A stretch of DNA of 64,000 nucleotides. It comes from Vreelandella hamiltonii. Lineage in GTDB: Bacteria; Pseudomonadota; Gammaproteobacteria; Pseudomonadales; Halomonadaceae. A program made the translations under genes and the position numbers. Under the pieces are notes generated by a model. The model was not told where the DNA came from. It worked only from the letters and a program-made list of their open reading frames with translations, and made no database searches. The stretch lies in NCBI RefSeq assembly GCF_014651775.1, contig NZ_BMXN01000006.1:1-64000 (forward strand), written 5' to 3'. Below, in pieces: positions 9,067 through 18,208 of this stretch (positions are counted from its first letter, which is position 1; the number at the start of each line of letters is the position of its first letter).

Positions 9067-9975
9067 TTATGCCGCTGCGCTGGGCAGCCAGGGGTTCATG
9101 ATGAGCTGTGAGGTGTTGGCCCATTCGTTGGTCGCGCCTGCCTCATTCATGGCGTTGGTGAGAACGCGTCGTGCAGGGCCTTCCATGTTGCTCGGCACCA
9201 TGGTGTGGCTGTGGCGCAGGGCCAGTGGCCGCTCATGGTCGCCCTTCAATTCCTGAAGCTTTTTGCGAGCCAGCTCGTAGTTCTCTGCGTTGAACGGCTG
9301 GTTAGAACGCACCACCAGTTGCCACAGGCCTGCACCGGCATTCACTCGGGCGTCTACGCCCATGAGGAAGTTGTCGGTCATGAAGACTTGGGTGTCGTTC
9401 AAATTGGTCAGGGCGCGGAAGTCATAATCACGGCGCTTCTGGAACACCATCGGCTTGATGGCGCGGGTTAAGTCCATGACGTACCAAGCCGCGCCATTAC
9501 CGCCCATATCATTGGAAACGCCGACCAGCTTGTTTTTGGCATCCAGCACCGGATGGTCATTGGCAAACAGGCGCTTGCCGTCGTAGCAGATTGGGTTGGC
9601 GGCCAGTACCTCAACGGCGATTTCATTGGGGTGCTGACGGCTGGAGCGACCAAACTCTTCGTACACCGGCGCATACAGGCCGTAGGTGTCGTCTTCGATG
9701 CTGTCGCGAGGCACGCCAGCCGTCAGCTCGAACTTGCGGTTCCTGATCGAGAAGTCCGCGCCTTCCAGGCCGTGGATGACTCGATCACCCAGCCACTCAC
9801 GCATACGCGGCAAGGCTTTGAGCCATGGGTACACTTCCACAGCGGTGGTGCTGTTCACGACGGTGCAGTACTGTTCGTAAACGCTGCCCGCGTCGCCGAC
9901 AGAGTTAAAGCCTTGCTGGAAGTTGGCCCGGTAGGCCTTGAACAGGGCGTTCAGGTTGGCGTTATTCAAATCCAT
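9067..9975 (-). CDS. Major capsid protein (Mu gpT-like)
   Basis: This 302-aa protein matches the Mu-like major head subunit gpT: an N-terminal NANLNALFKAYRANFQQGF, then VYPWLKALPRMREWLGDRV, the RKFELTAGVPRDSIEDDTYG loop and a C-terminal ATNEWANTSQLIMNPWL. It forms the icosahedral shell. It is preceded by a small decoration-like gene and the gpI protease/scaffold and followed by the connector gene, which is the standard order. Confidence 0.95.
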   Translation of the reverse strand: MDLNNANLNALFKAYRANFQQGFNSVGDAGSVYEQYCTVVNSTTAVEVYPWLKALPRMREWLGDRVIHGLEGADFSIRNRKFELTAGVPRDSIEDDTYGLYAPVYEEFGRSSRQHPNEIAVEVLAANPICYDGKRLFANDHPVLDAKNKLVGVSNDMGGNGAAWYVMDLTRAIKPMVFQKRRDYDFRALTNLNDTQVFMTDNFLMGVDARVNAGAGLWQLVVRSNQPFNAENYELARKKLQELKGDHERPLALRHSHTMVPSNMEGPARRVLTNAMNEAGATNEWANTSQLIMNPWLPSAAA

Positions 9976-10016
9976 GGTTGCTATCCTCTTGGGCCAAACG
10001 GGCCGTTAATAGGGCG

Positions 10017-10445
10017 TTACAGGTAGACGCCGGAGGTGGGGTCAATCAGCACCCACACGCCGAAGTCGTCTACGCCGTCGATGATTCCGGCAAGGGAGCG
10101 GGTCGCCTCGCCATCGGTTTTGGCCACTGTGTGGTCGTCCACCAGGTAGCAGGGCTTGCCAACATCAGCGGCGGTGATTTCGTCTGCCGCAGCGGAGTTG
10201 TCGAAGGCAAAGCAGCCAACTTTCACATCGACGTGCTGGTCCCCCGCATCGCCAGTGGTGTTGTCCTGGTAGTGCGTGGCCACGCCAACGGCCACCAGGC
10301 CGGTTGCGGTTGTGCCCGCTGCCACAAAGCCACTGGCGGCCAGTGCGACAATGCCACCGGCAAACACCACCGCACTGGCTGCCAGGGGGTAGCTACGGCT
10401 GGTGTTATGGCGGTACGGCGTATTGCGGTTTTTGCTAAGAGCCAC
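10017..10445 (-). CDS. Putative capsid decoration-like protein
   Basis: The 142-aa protein has an Ala/Gly-rich hydrophobic middle (ASAVVFAGGIVALAASGFVA) and a C-terminal half with a KPCYLVDDHTVAKTDGEA pattern reminiscent of DUF2190-type capsid decoration proteins, where a VYL-D-D-T motif is common. It lies between protease/scaffold and major capsid gene, where decoration or stabilising proteins are found. The assignment is tentative; the hydrophobic stretch is more likely a beta-barrel core than a membrane helix. Confidence 0.6.
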   Translation of the reverse strand: MALSKNRNTPYRHNTSRSYPLAASAVVFAGGIVALAASGFVAAGTTATGLVAVGVATHYQDNTTGDAGDQHVDVKVGCFAFDNSAAADEITAADVGKPCYLVDDHTVAKTDGEATRSLAGIIDGVDDFGVWVLIDPTSGVYL

Positions 10446-10481
10446 GGTGATATCCTCTTGCGGAGTTAGGGTGTGCCGTCG

Positions 10482-11591
10482 TTATGCGGGGTTCGCTTCG
10501 CGGTATTGCTCAGGTGTCAGGCCAGCCGCCTTGCACACCGCCAGCTCGGCGGCGGTCAGTTGGTCGTCGCCTTTGGTCTCTGCGCCTTCTGGGGGCTTGC
10601 CTTGGGTCTGGGTGGCTTTCAGTGCGGCGATGCTTGGGGCACCTTCAATGTGAGCCTTGCAGGCGGCCAGGCCTTGCGTGCGCAGCCAATCGGCGGTGGC
10701 TTTACCGGGAATGCGGCCATCGGCGAGGCCTTCGGTGATCAGCGCGTCCAGCTCGGCGGTGTTGCTGTTGGCTTTCAGGGCCGCAAGCTGCTGAGTGGTT
10801 TCCTGGTACACGGCCACGGGCACGAACTGCGTCATGTCTACCGATGCGGCTGCACTGGAAGCCTTGAGCGCAGCCACGGCTTCCGCTGGCTTCGCGTCGT
10901 CTTTGGCACCTAACGCGGCGCGGAAGGCGTCGGCATCTGCCTTGGCGGCTTTCAAGGCTGCGATGGCGGTGTCGATCTGTTCGTCGGTGGCATCGGTGGC
11001 CAGGCCGAGCGTGGCAATCAGTTGTTCACGTTTCACGGTGTCGATCTCCTGGGCGTCATCAGTGACGTCATGAGCAATCGCCATCCGAGCGGCGGCCAGC
11101 TGCGCCGCGCCCTCATCAATGGCGGGGGTGTTGGTCAACGCCAGGTGCAGCAGATCGAGCGGCACGCCGTTGGCGTCGTAGGGGAATACGGGGGAGAGGT
11201 AGCGGTATTCGGGCGGCTCGCCGTTGGGGCCCTCTTCGATAGCAGCACGCGCCTTGGCCGTCCAAGTCACCGTGCCGTACAGGCCATCTTCCCGATACTC
11301 AAGCGAGCGCGGGTCGACCCAGCCAGACGCAGGCGCGGGCTGGCCGTTCTTTTCGGAGTAGAGGATCTGATGTTCGTAGTCGATGGCGATATCGGTGCTG
11401 CGCGCAGCGGCCAAGCGGATGATGGCTTGCGCGGCTTCGGCAGACAGGTGCCAGGGGCCGGTGCCTTCAGCAGCCCCACGCGGTGCGTGAAAGGTGCCAG
11501 CAGGCATCAGGCGCGTCTTGTCGTCAGTGATCTGCACTCGGAGAGCGCAGGCGGCGACGCGGGGCTTTGTTTGAAGGCTGTGTGTTTTCAT
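10482..11591 (-). CDS. Capsid maturation protease and scaffold (Mu gpI-like)
   Basis: The 369-aa protein contains the Mu gpI pattern: IDYEHQILYSEKNGQPAPAS followed by GWVDPRSLEYREDGLYG and YRYLSPVFPYD, LALTNTPAIDEG. The N-terminal part is the protease that trims the prohead, and the Ala-rich C-terminal part (about residue 180 onward) is the internal scaffold. It ends LTPEQYREANPA, a common C-terminal motif in these proteins. A strong hairpin (11592-11609) lies directly before the ATG. Confidence 0.93.
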   Translation of the reverse strand: MKTHSLQTKPRVAACALRVQITDDKTRLMPAGTFHAPRGAAEGTGPWHLSAEAAQAIIRLAAARSTDIAIDYEHQILYSEKNGQPAPASGWVDPRSLEYREDGLYGTVTWTAKARAAIEEGPNGEPPEYRYLSPVFPYDANGVPLDLLHLALTNTPAIDEGAAQLAAARMAIAHDVTDDAQEIDTVKREQLIATLGLATDATDEQIDTAIAALKAAKADADAFRAALGAKDDAKPAEAVAALKASSAAASVDMTQFVPVAVYQETTQQLAALKANSNTAELDALITEGLADGRIPGKATADWLRTQGLAACKAHIEGAPSIAALKATQTQGKPPEGAETKGDDQLTAAELAVCKAAGLTPEQYREANPA

Positions 11592-11609
11592 GCCCCCATG
11601 ATCGGGGGC
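11592..11609 (-). promoter_or_regulatory. Hairpin at the gpI start codon
   Basis: On the minus strand GCCCCC-GATCAT-GGGGGC forms a perfect six-base-pair GC stem ending at the base before the gpI ATG. The only purine-rich stretch near the start is inside the 3' arm, so the stem could limit initiation. It could instead be a transcription attenuator of the preceding inserted gene, although no T-run follows. Confidence 0.4.
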
Positions 11610-11658
11610 GGGGGAGGCTGGCGGGATTTAGCGTGGGTTAAAGCTTTTCTGGCGTGGG

Positions 11659-12600
11659 TTACTGCTTATCAAAATCTATACCTAGCTGTACTTTTGGTGC
11701 AGCGTTTCTATGCTCTAGCACTTCCAAGATTGAGTACTCTGCCTTCAGCCCTTGAACGGTCATTTTTTGTTCACGCCGAACTCTGGCTTTGAGGATATCG
11801 TCTTTTGCAAACCTTTCTTGGTTAAGCTGAACCCGCTCCAAAAACTTGAAATCCATGATGTCGGCATAGAAAGTATTTCCGCCGCCGCCTTCTGTGAACC
11901 GCCACTTATGGCCATCATGGAAAGGTACGTTAGCGACTTGCAGGTTGGTCTCGTACTCAAGCGAGTCGAGAATTTCGTCTTCAGGTGCTGGTGCGTGGAA
12001 GTAAGCAGCTTCATCAGCTTCTATGTGCACCACTGGTTCAGCGCCTTTGCGAGGCATAACCGAGACTGACTCGATACCTTCATGGTTCAAGGGCTCCTCG
12101 ATCATGCCTTCTAAGGCTTTGCGGATTTTATAATCCTGAATGAGGGCCAGTACTCGCTCTTCTACCTGAAGCTGCTCATCATTGATGTATAGTGTGACTA
12201 TACCGTCACTCAGCGGCTCTATACGTGTGATTTTTCGGCCACGAATCCAACGCACAACAGCAATGACGCCTTTGATACCGTCGCGAGCAGAAAGGCCTAA
12301 TATTGTGCAAATCGTTCCGATCGAAACCACTGGGTTAGACGAGACAAGATCTATCGCTTTTTGCATGAGCGATTGGGTTGTATCGAGATCAATGCCAAAG
12401 CAGCCGGTTTTAAAGGATGCATTAACATTTACATAAACTTTCGCTCTGTCTCCGTTAAGCACTTCATTTGCCTGCTCAACTAGGTTTCCCACAGAGAGAA
12501 GCGCAGGCGCTAAGGCCCGCACATCCATCTGGTGCCCCTGCAACGCTGGGCCATCGTAAACCAAGTGAAAGCGTTCCATTTCTATCGTTGCCTCAGTCAT
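11659..12600 (-). CDS. Uncharacterised cargo (moron) protein, 313 aa
   Basis: I do not recognise a characterised family. The protein starts MTEATIEMERFHLVYDGPAL, has VNVNASFKTGCFGIDLD, a moderately hydrophobic stretch near residue 95-110 (VVSIGTICTILGL), then RWIRGRKITRIEPLSDG, and ends in a charged helical region. There is no clear signal peptide. It interrupts the conserved gpG-gpI gene pair, has visibly lower GC than the flanking genes and is flanked by 188 bases upstream and 67 downstream of non-coding sequence. These are signs of a separately acquired moron. A role in defence or lysogenic conversion is only a guess from position. Confidence 0.75.
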   Translation of the reverse strand: MTEATIEMERFHLVYDGPALQGHQMDVRALAPALLSVGNLVEQANEVLNGDRAKVYVNVNASFKTGCFGIDLDTTQSLMQKAIDLVSSNPVVSIGTICTILGLSARDGIKGVIAVVRWIRGRKITRIEPLSDGIVTLYINDEQLQVEERVLALIQDYKIRKALEGMIEEPLNHEGIESVSVMPRKGAEPVVHIEADEAAYFHAPAPEDEILDSLEYETNLQVANVPFHDGHKWRFTEGGGGNTFYADIMDFKFLERVQLNQERFAKDDILKARVRREQKMTVQGLKAEYSILEVLEHRNAAPKVQLGIDFDKQ

Positions 12601-12791
12601 CAATACGCGCCCTGGTCCCTAGAGTTTAGTATTCTTCTGTGTTTATACGACGATACTACATGCAGTGATACAGGTGAAAGCGTCCCAATCAAAATCTAAC
12701 GCGGGTCTAACGCGCCTTGCGGCAGAAATGTGTGCCAGCGTAGCGGGGTAGCGCCTTGCGGCGCTGACAGGGCGTTTCTGGCGGCTCGGGG

Positions 12792-13268
12792 TCAGAGGCT
12801 CAAATGGTCGGCGAGGATGCCCAGCACTTCGTCTTCGTCATCATCGTTCAGGCCGATAAATTCACGGCTGGGGATGTCACCCCAAGGGATGGGGAATGTT
12901 CCTGACTTTGTCTTGTAACGGCCCTCACCAAATTCACCACGATTGGCACCAAAGTGCTGCATGGCGGCGTAGTCCATCAGACTACCCCATTCTACCCCAT
13001 CGCTTGAAGCGCTATAGCTGAACTGCTTGGCGAGCTGCTTGTTCTCGCCTTCGAGTACGCGGCCATGCCCTTTGCGTTTTTCAGTCACTGGGGAGTTGGG
13101 TGCCCAGGGCGTGCCGTCCGGCGCTTCCTTGTCTCTGAACCGCTGTTGAGTGCGGTTGACCATCTCTCCACCAATCGACTTCATCGGTGCGGTGAGGTCG
13201 TTGCCCTTGTTGATCAGGTCGGTGATGGCCCGTTCGATGGCGTCGGTGTTCGCGTTGATGGTGATCAT
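12792..13268 (-). CDS. Virion morphogenesis protein (Mu gpG-like)
   Basis: The 158-aa protein carries the phage virion morphogenesis pattern: an N-terminal helical part, FRDKEAPDGTPWAPNSP, then LMDYAAMQHFGANRG and the proline-rich IPWGDIPSREFIGLND end. These proteins take part in head completion or tail attachment. The gene normally precedes gpI directly; here the moron lies between. Its ATG overlaps the stop of a possible 29-codon leader frame. Confidence 0.92.
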   Translation of the reverse strand: MITINANTDAIERAITDLINKGNDLTAPMKSIGGEMVNRTQQRFRDKEAPDGTPWAPNSPVTEKRKGHGRVLEGENKQLAKQFSYSASSDGVEWGSLMDYAAMQHFGANRGEFGEGRYKTKSGTFPIPWGDIPSREFIGLNDDDEDEVLGILADHLSL

Positions 13269-13354
13269 GGTTCTCTCCTATACTGTGAGTGCCTGTCCTC
13301 GGTATGGCTACCGACCCCTTCGCTCATCGAACGAGCGTTGATGAGGGCTAGCAT
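13265..13354 (-). CDS. Possible 29-aa leader frame coupled to gpG
   Basis: A short frame starts ATG CTA GCC with GGGAGG five bases upstream and ends TGA overlapping the gpG ATG (ATGA). The product would be a hydrophilic 29-residue peptide (MLALINARSMSEGVGSHTED and nine more residues). The good ribosome site and stop-start overlap suggest translational coupling. No homologue is known to me, so the peptide itself may be unimportant. Confidence 0.35.
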   Translation of the reverse strand: MLALINARSMSEGVGSHTEDRHSQYRREP

Positions 13355-13410
13355 GGGTGCCTCCCATGCGGCAGGCCACGCCTCGCTTTACTCCTTCTCT
13401 ATCTCTTGGC

Positions 13411-14565
13411 TTATCGCAAACGCTCCGCTTGGGGCGGCGGCTGATCCGTGCGGCTCTTGAACAGCGTCAGGAAATAACTCTTCTTGCCATCCTGCGTGCG
13501 CTTGAGTGCGGCGCGATAGGTAACGCCTTCGATGACCAGGTAGATCAAGCGACCCGGTTGGTCGGGTAGTTGGTACACCTGGCCATCGTCAAGCAGCTGC
13601 TGCACGCGGCGATAGTCATCAAGGCCAATCTCGGGGTGGCGTTCGAGGTGGGTGCGCAAGCTTTGCTGTGAGAGCAGCACTACCGGCGACTCGGCGCCCA
13701 ATACTTGTCGTTCCAGTGGCGGCACTACCGCCACTGGATATTCCCCCTGGATCTCACCATTGAAAAATCGACTGAACAGCGGTGCCTGCACTAGGTCGGC
13801 GACGTTCTGCCGGGCAATGGTGGCCTCGACGTTATCCAGCCGGTTCAGCCTGGCGGCGATCGCACGCTCCGTTGCTGTTTGCCCTGGGGCGTAGTCCCAC
13901 CCTGGTTGGATGCCGTTGGGCACGGTGACGACTTCGCCGGTGGTGTTATCGACGCTTTCATAGGTGCCGTCATTCGGTGCTGCGTCTGGCCCTTCCTTGC
14001 CTAGGCGGCGCAGGCCGCGTTCGTTCAGGGTTTCCACACCGCAGTTGCAGCCCCAGCCATTTGGCGGGTAGTGCGCTTGCCACCACGGATGGTCGTGTCG
14101 CAGAACCAGGTTGTTCCAGCGCTGGTGCTGCTGGCGTGGGTTCTCGATGGTGTTGTGGATGTAGCGCCAGTAGGGGCGCAGGCGCACCACATCGGGGTCG
14201 GTCATCTGCTGCCAGCGGCCAGCGGCGTAGGATGTATCGAGGTTCGTCTTGTAGATCAACCGAGTGCGCCAGGCGCGGCCTGCTTTGCTGCCTTCGCCTG
14301 TCCAGCCCGTCCATCCGCGTTTAGCCACGATCTCCTCAAACTGCTTTCGGAACTCACCCAAACTTTGGCCGTTGCTAATCGCATCGTCCACCGCGCCGCG
14401 CAGATCGGCGAGCAGATCCGCCTTAGTGGCACCCGCCACCACGAACGCGGCGTCGTTTTGGTCGCGGGTGATCTGGCCGGAGCGCGTGGTGGGCAGGTTC
14501 AGCTTGTTACGGAAGAACGTGACCTGTTCCGGGAACGGGCGGTTGAACTGGGCGCTAATCGGCAT
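13411..14565 (-). CDS. Head morphogenesis protein (Mu gpF-like, SPP1 gp7 family)
   Basis: The 384-aa protein (from the ATG overlapping the portal gene end by 11 bases) contains the family motif region: TRLIYKTNLDTSYAAGRWQQ, then WRYIHNTIENPRQQH and HPPNGWGCNCGVETL-like residues with the paired cysteines. Such minor head proteins bind the portal and help DNA packaging or ejection. The frame is open further upstream, but that would overlap the portal coding region by more than 50 bases. The last part (VTYRAALKRTQDGKKSYFLT) resembles a barnase-EndoU-ColicinE5-type tail seen in some gpF relatives. Confidence 0.9.
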   Translation of the reverse strand: MPISAQFNRPFPEQVTFFRNKLNLPTTRSGQITRDQNDAAFVVAGATKADLLADLRGAVDDAISNGQSLGEFRKQFEEIVAKRGWTGWTGEGSKAGRAWRTRLIYKTNLDTSYAAGRWQQMTDPDVVRLRPYWRYIHNTIENPRQQHQRWNNLVLRHDHPWWQAHYPPNGWGCNCGVETLNERGLRRLGKEGPDAAPNDGTYESVDNTTGEVVTVPNGIQPGWDYAPGQTATERAIAARLNRLDNVEATIARQNVADLVQAPLFSRFFNGEIQGEYPVAVVPPLERQVLGAESPVVLLSQQSLRTHLERHPEIGLDDYRRVQQLLDDGQVYQLPDQPGRLIYLVIEGVTYRAALKRTQDGKKSYFLTLFKSRTDQPPPQAERLR

Positions 14566-16162
14566 CGCCGGTTTCCTCATCCTCCACGGCACGGCCTGCC
14601 AGGTTAGCCGCTTCAAACGCGGTGGCCATCACGTTGGCCAACTCGGTTTCATCCAGGTCATCGAAGGCCGTGGCGATCAGCTCTTGCAGCTGCTCGAAGC
14701 TCTCTGCTTGTTCAACGAGCTGCTGCACCTGGTTGACCCAGCCGGTGACGATTGGCTGCGCCTGGTCGTCGAGCTGGTCGAGGGTGGCATCGCGGTAGTA
14801 GCTCGGCTGGCCCGGTTGTGTGGGTGCCTGGCGTAGGGCGGCTAGCGGTGGCTTAGACGCAGGCAGGCGTAGTGCCCCAAACGGGTTTGGCGCTGCCTTT
14901 GGCATTAGCACCTCTTCATCTTTGGCCGCTTTGGGGATGCCGGATTTCTCATGGAACCACCACATGGGCACTTTTACGCCCATGTCCACAATAGTCGGCA
15001 AGCTCTTGGAGAGGCGCTCCAGGTCTTCGGTCTCGCCACAGTCGAGGTAGAAGCGTGGCGCACGCTGTGGCTTGTCGATGCCGAAGTTGAGCGCGGCCAT
15101 GGGCCATAAAATGCTCTGGTGAATGCTGCCTGCGTATTGGCGGGCATCGGAGCGGATCAGGCTCATCTGGCCACGTTCATGCACGTTGCCCAGGGCGTTT
15201 GTGTTGGTGCCTTCGCCGGTACCGCTGGTGAGCGTGCCGCCTAGGATCGCTTTCGCCTTGGCGCGTTCGCACCAGTCCATCATGGCTTTGTAGAGATCCG
15301 CAGACGCTCCCTTGCCTGCCGCTTCCATGAACTCGATGCCCATCCCCTCTGGGATGATGCCAGCGGCGTTCTGGCCCAGCGTGACCACTGCACGCAACAG
15401 CGTTGCTTTCTCTCGCTCAGTGGCGTTGCGTGGGTACTTACCGATGCGGGCCGGTAGGCCGTAGATTTCAAGCAGCTGGGCGAGATCCCCCAGGGCGTAG
15501 TTCTGGAACAGGTAGGGCCATGCGAGCATGCGGTGCAGGCCCATGCGGGCGACGTAGCCGCTCTTGGCGCGGTGGCGGTGTTGCACCCAGCCCAACGGCC
15601 ATAGCTCGGCACCGGTGGCGCTGTTGTCCCGCAGCGTGATGCAGTTCTGGTCATCCGGGTGGAGCCTGAACCAGCTATGGGGGCGCAGCGTGGGCTGCTC
15701 GATGTAGCGCAGTGCGCCATCTCGCTGCCATGAAAGCTCAAGGTTCGCCCAGCCGTGGCCGATGCCGGTACCGAGATCCAGAATAAGGTCTTCGACTTCA
15801 AGCCCTGAGAACACCTCAATGGCGTGTTCGGTGGCGCGTTTCTCTTGGGCGCTGGCGTTATCTGGCGGTACGATCTGCCATTCGCGCTCTGCGGCGAGCT
15901 GGCGGCGCTTGCCCAAGTCGGCACCGATCTGGGGGTCTTTCTCCTCCATGTCATCGAACAGCTCGCTTTGCGCCTTTAAGTCGCCTTGTTCGGCAGCTTC
16001 AAGGATCTGGTACAGGCGCGCAGGCGTGAGGCCTTTCGTGGGGTGCTCGGCAAATTCGCGCTTGAGCTGACCGATGCGGGCGTCGTTGGTTTGCTGCTCT
16101 TTCAGAGCGGGCGCGTTGGCTTTGACCAGGTTGCGCCGATACTTCGCGGTGGGGCTTACCAT
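14555..16162 (-). CDS. Portal protein (Mu gp29-like, DUF935)
   Basis: The 535-aa protein matches Mu gp29: LTPARLYQILEAAEQGDLKA near residue 42, then DPQIGADLGKRRQLAAEREW, a central GYVARMGLHRMLAWPYLFQN and IPEGMGIEFMEAAGKG. It forms the dodecameric DNA channel at the capsid vertex. The acidic C-terminus (AVEDEETGDAD) is typical. Its start overlaps the terminase gene end by seven bases and its end overlaps the gpF start, consistent with one late operon. Confidence 0.95.
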   Translation of the reverse strand: MVSPTAKYRRNLVKANAPALKEQQTNDARIGQLKREFAEHPTKGLTPARLYQILEAAEQGDLKAQSELFDDMEEKDPQIGADLGKRRQLAAEREWQIVPPDNASAQEKRATEHAIEVFSGLEVEDLILDLGTGIGHGWANLELSWQRDGALRYIEQPTLRPHSWFRLHPDDQNCITLRDNSATGAELWPLGWVQHRHRAKSGYVARMGLHRMLAWPYLFQNYALGDLAQLLEIYGLPARIGKYPRNATEREKATLLRAVVTLGQNAAGIIPEGMGIEFMEAAGKGASADLYKAMMDWCERAKAKAILGGTLTSGTGEGTNTNALGNVHERGQMSLIRSDARQYAGSIHQSILWPMAALNFGIDKPQRAPRFYLDCGETEDLERLSKSLPTIVDMGVKVPMWWFHEKSGIPKAAKDEEVLMPKAAPNPFGALRLPASKPPLAALRQAPTQPGQPSYYRDATLDQLDDQAQPIVTGWVNQVQQLVEQAESFEQLQELIATAFDDLDETELANVMATAFEAANLAGRAVEDEETGDAD

Positions 16163-17658
16163 GCGCCGCCTCCTATTCCAAAGCCGCTGGGTTCAATGTC
16201 GTCGCTGTCGTCGTCCTGGCGGGAAGCACCAGGCAGGGGCGCGGGGGTGAATTCGATCTCAATGGCTTCCAGTTCGGCGGCGTGGTCGGCCAGTACGCAA
16301 GCCATTGCGCCATCGCCGTGGCGTTCGCCGCTGGTTTTGCCTTCGGGTAGGCGGGCAACGCCGCGTACCAGCTTGAAGGCGCGGTGGTCATCGACTAAGT
16401 CGTCATCCTTCGGAATGGTGATTGAGCCATCCTCAAAGCGAGCCTTGTAACGGGGCATGCGTTCGCGGTACCAGTTTTCGGTGGCCATCACCTGGTCAAC
16501 GATGGAGCCCCACTTATCCGTGGCCGCTTCGCCCATGTACGCGCCGTTACCTCGGCTGTCGATGGCGACGCCGCATAGGCGTGGCAGCGCGTCACCAATA
16601 GCAAACAACACTTGTTCTTGCTGCTTGAACGGCACGTTGTGCATTTCCATCAGGAAGGGCACCGTGCGGTGCAGGGTATCGCCGATCTCCATGGGGGCAA
16701 TGACCGAGAGGTCACCGCTACGGGCAAAGTCTTGCCCCAACGCATGTTGTCGGCGTGGGTTAAGCGTGGTCAGCACAGGCTTCAGGTTGTCGGTGATCCA
16801 GTCGGCCATTTCGGCAGCCCGCAAGGGTTCGGGCATGGCGTTAAATTCCCGAGTCCCGTTAAAGCGCAGTACCGGGGCGGGAGCCATGCACGCCTCAATC
16901 ATGACCCGCGTTAAGTAGCTACCGCCGCCCTGGGCAGGAATGCAGAACAGCTCTTCGTCTTCGTTCGGCTTATAGCGGTTGATCAACTGTTGCCGCCAAT
17001 GGGCTTCGCCCTCACGGGTCCACTGCTGGCCGGTGACCCTGCAAATGCGCTTATAAAAGCCATCGGCTAGGGCGTCGTCCAGGTCAACACGGTGCAGGCT
17101 GTAGTCGTACTTACCGGCGCGTATGTCATTGACCAGCTCATTGAACGGGTTATCTTCGCCGTTGTGGGTGCTGATGATGCGAATCTGGCCGCCCCAGATA
17201 GTCATGGCCATCGCCGCTTTTAGCAGCTCCTGGATGTCATCCACGAACGCGGCTTCATCAATCACCAGGCGCTCGCCAGGGCGACCTTTACTGCGCAGGT
17301 TACGCGGGTTGGAGGTAAAGGCCTGGATTTGGTTGCCGCTGTCGAACTTGATGGTGTAGCTGAGGATCTGCTTGTCTTCGGCTTCAATCACTGACTCTTC
17401 GATTTGGCTGGCAGCGGCCTGATAGGCTTTGGCCCACCCAGCGCAATCCTGAATAAAGCCTTGGGTCATTTCCTTGTTGTAGGAGATGTAATAGACGTTA
17501 GCCCCTTCGCTGGAGGCGGCATACAGCACGTCGTCTGCCGCTTCGCCGTAGGACAGGCCGATACGCCGCGACTTCTCAATGACTTTGACAGGCGATGTGT
17601 CTTTCACCCAGCGCTGCTGGTAGGGCAGCAATACACTTTGATCAATGGCGGCGCTCAC
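16156..17658 (-). CDS. Terminase large subunit (Mu gp28-like)
   Basis: The 500-aa packaging motor has an N-terminal ATPase with a deviant Walker A (EKSRRIGLSYGEA, about residues 28-40), Walker B LVIDEAAFVDD near residue 135 and a coupling motif around IISTHNG. The C-terminal RNase H-like nuclease is shown by GQDFARSGDLSVI, DSRGNGAYMGE and GDGAMACVLADH. The length and order suit the Mu gp28/Terminase_6 group, which cuts for headful packaging of integrated phage copies. Confidence 0.95.
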   Translation of the reverse strand: MSAAIDQSVLLPYQQRWVKDTSPVKVIEKSRRIGLSYGEAADDVLYAASSEGANVYYISYNKEMTQGFIQDCAGWAKAYQAAASQIEESVIEAEDKQILSYTIKFDSGNQIQAFTSNPRNLRSKGRPGERLVIDEAAFVDDIQELLKAAMAMTIWGGQIRIISTHNGEDNPFNELVNDIRAGKYDYSLHRVDLDDALADGFYKRICRVTGQQWTREGEAHWRQQLINRYKPNEDEELFCIPAQGGGSYLTRVMIEACMAPAPVLRFNGTREFNAMPEPLRAAEMADWITDNLKPVLTTLNPRRQHALGQDFARSGDLSVIAPMEIGDTLHRTVPFLMEMHNVPFKQQEQVLFAIGDALPRLCGVAIDSRGNGAYMGEAATDKWGSIVDQVMATENWYRERMPRYKARFEDGSITIPKDDDLVDDHRAFKLVRGVARLPEGKTSGERHGDGAMACVLADHAAELEAIEIEFTPAPLPGASRQDDDSDDIEPSGFGIGGGAW

Positions 17659-18206
17659 GACATGCCCTCTAGGATGGCAGCGCGAAGTGCCGCGACACCT
17701 TCATTGGATAGCCCCTGGGCACGGCCTGCTGTTTCAGCCTTGGCGGCGGCTTCTTTGGTCACTTCCACCCGCAGCTCCTTGGCCCATTTTTTCTGACTGA
17801 GTGATACGCGCCCAATATCGGCCAGCGCTTTGGTCACGCTGCCGAGCTGCTTGGCGGCTTTGGCGGGGTCTTCTTCGGCTTTGCGCATGGCGATAGAGAT
17901 ACGCAGCAGCTGGTCTTGCACGATGCGGGCGGTGGCGTCGATCAGGTGGCCGCTTTCGTCTTCGCCGTCGCTGGCCATGGCGCGGGCAAGCTCGGTGGTT
18001 TTACGCACGTCGCCCATGGCTTCTTCGAACTCCTCCTGGAGATCCTGGCCATAGCGGTGAACGCTGGACTTGGAAACGTTATAACCGCGCTCGCTGAGCC
18101 ACCCGGCTAACGCTTCGTAGCCTTGGAAGCCACTGCTAACAAGCTTCTCGTTGAGTTCTTCGCGCACCTCTTGGGGCAGGTCGAACACCTTGTTACGGGG
18201 CGGCAT
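17655..18206 (-). CDS. Terminase small subunit (Mu gp27-like, DUF3486)
   Basis: The 183-aa protein begins with LPQEVREELNEKLVSSGFQG and GWLSERGYNVSKSSVHRYGQ, the helix-turn-helix region of DUF3486 proteins, followed by a long alpha-helical part. This subunit recognises phage DNA for packaging. It overlaps the large subunit start by four bases (ATGA). Confidence 0.92.
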   Translation of the reverse strand: MPPRNKVFDLPQEVREELNEKLVSSGFQGYEALAGWLSERGYNVSKSSVHRYGQDLQEEFEEAMGDVRKTTELARAMASDGEDESGHLIDATARIVQDQLLRISIAMRKAEEDPAKAAKQLGSVTKALADIGRVSLSQKKWAKELRVEVTKEAAAKAETAGRAQGLSNEGVAALRAAILEGMS

Positions 18207-18208
18207 GG

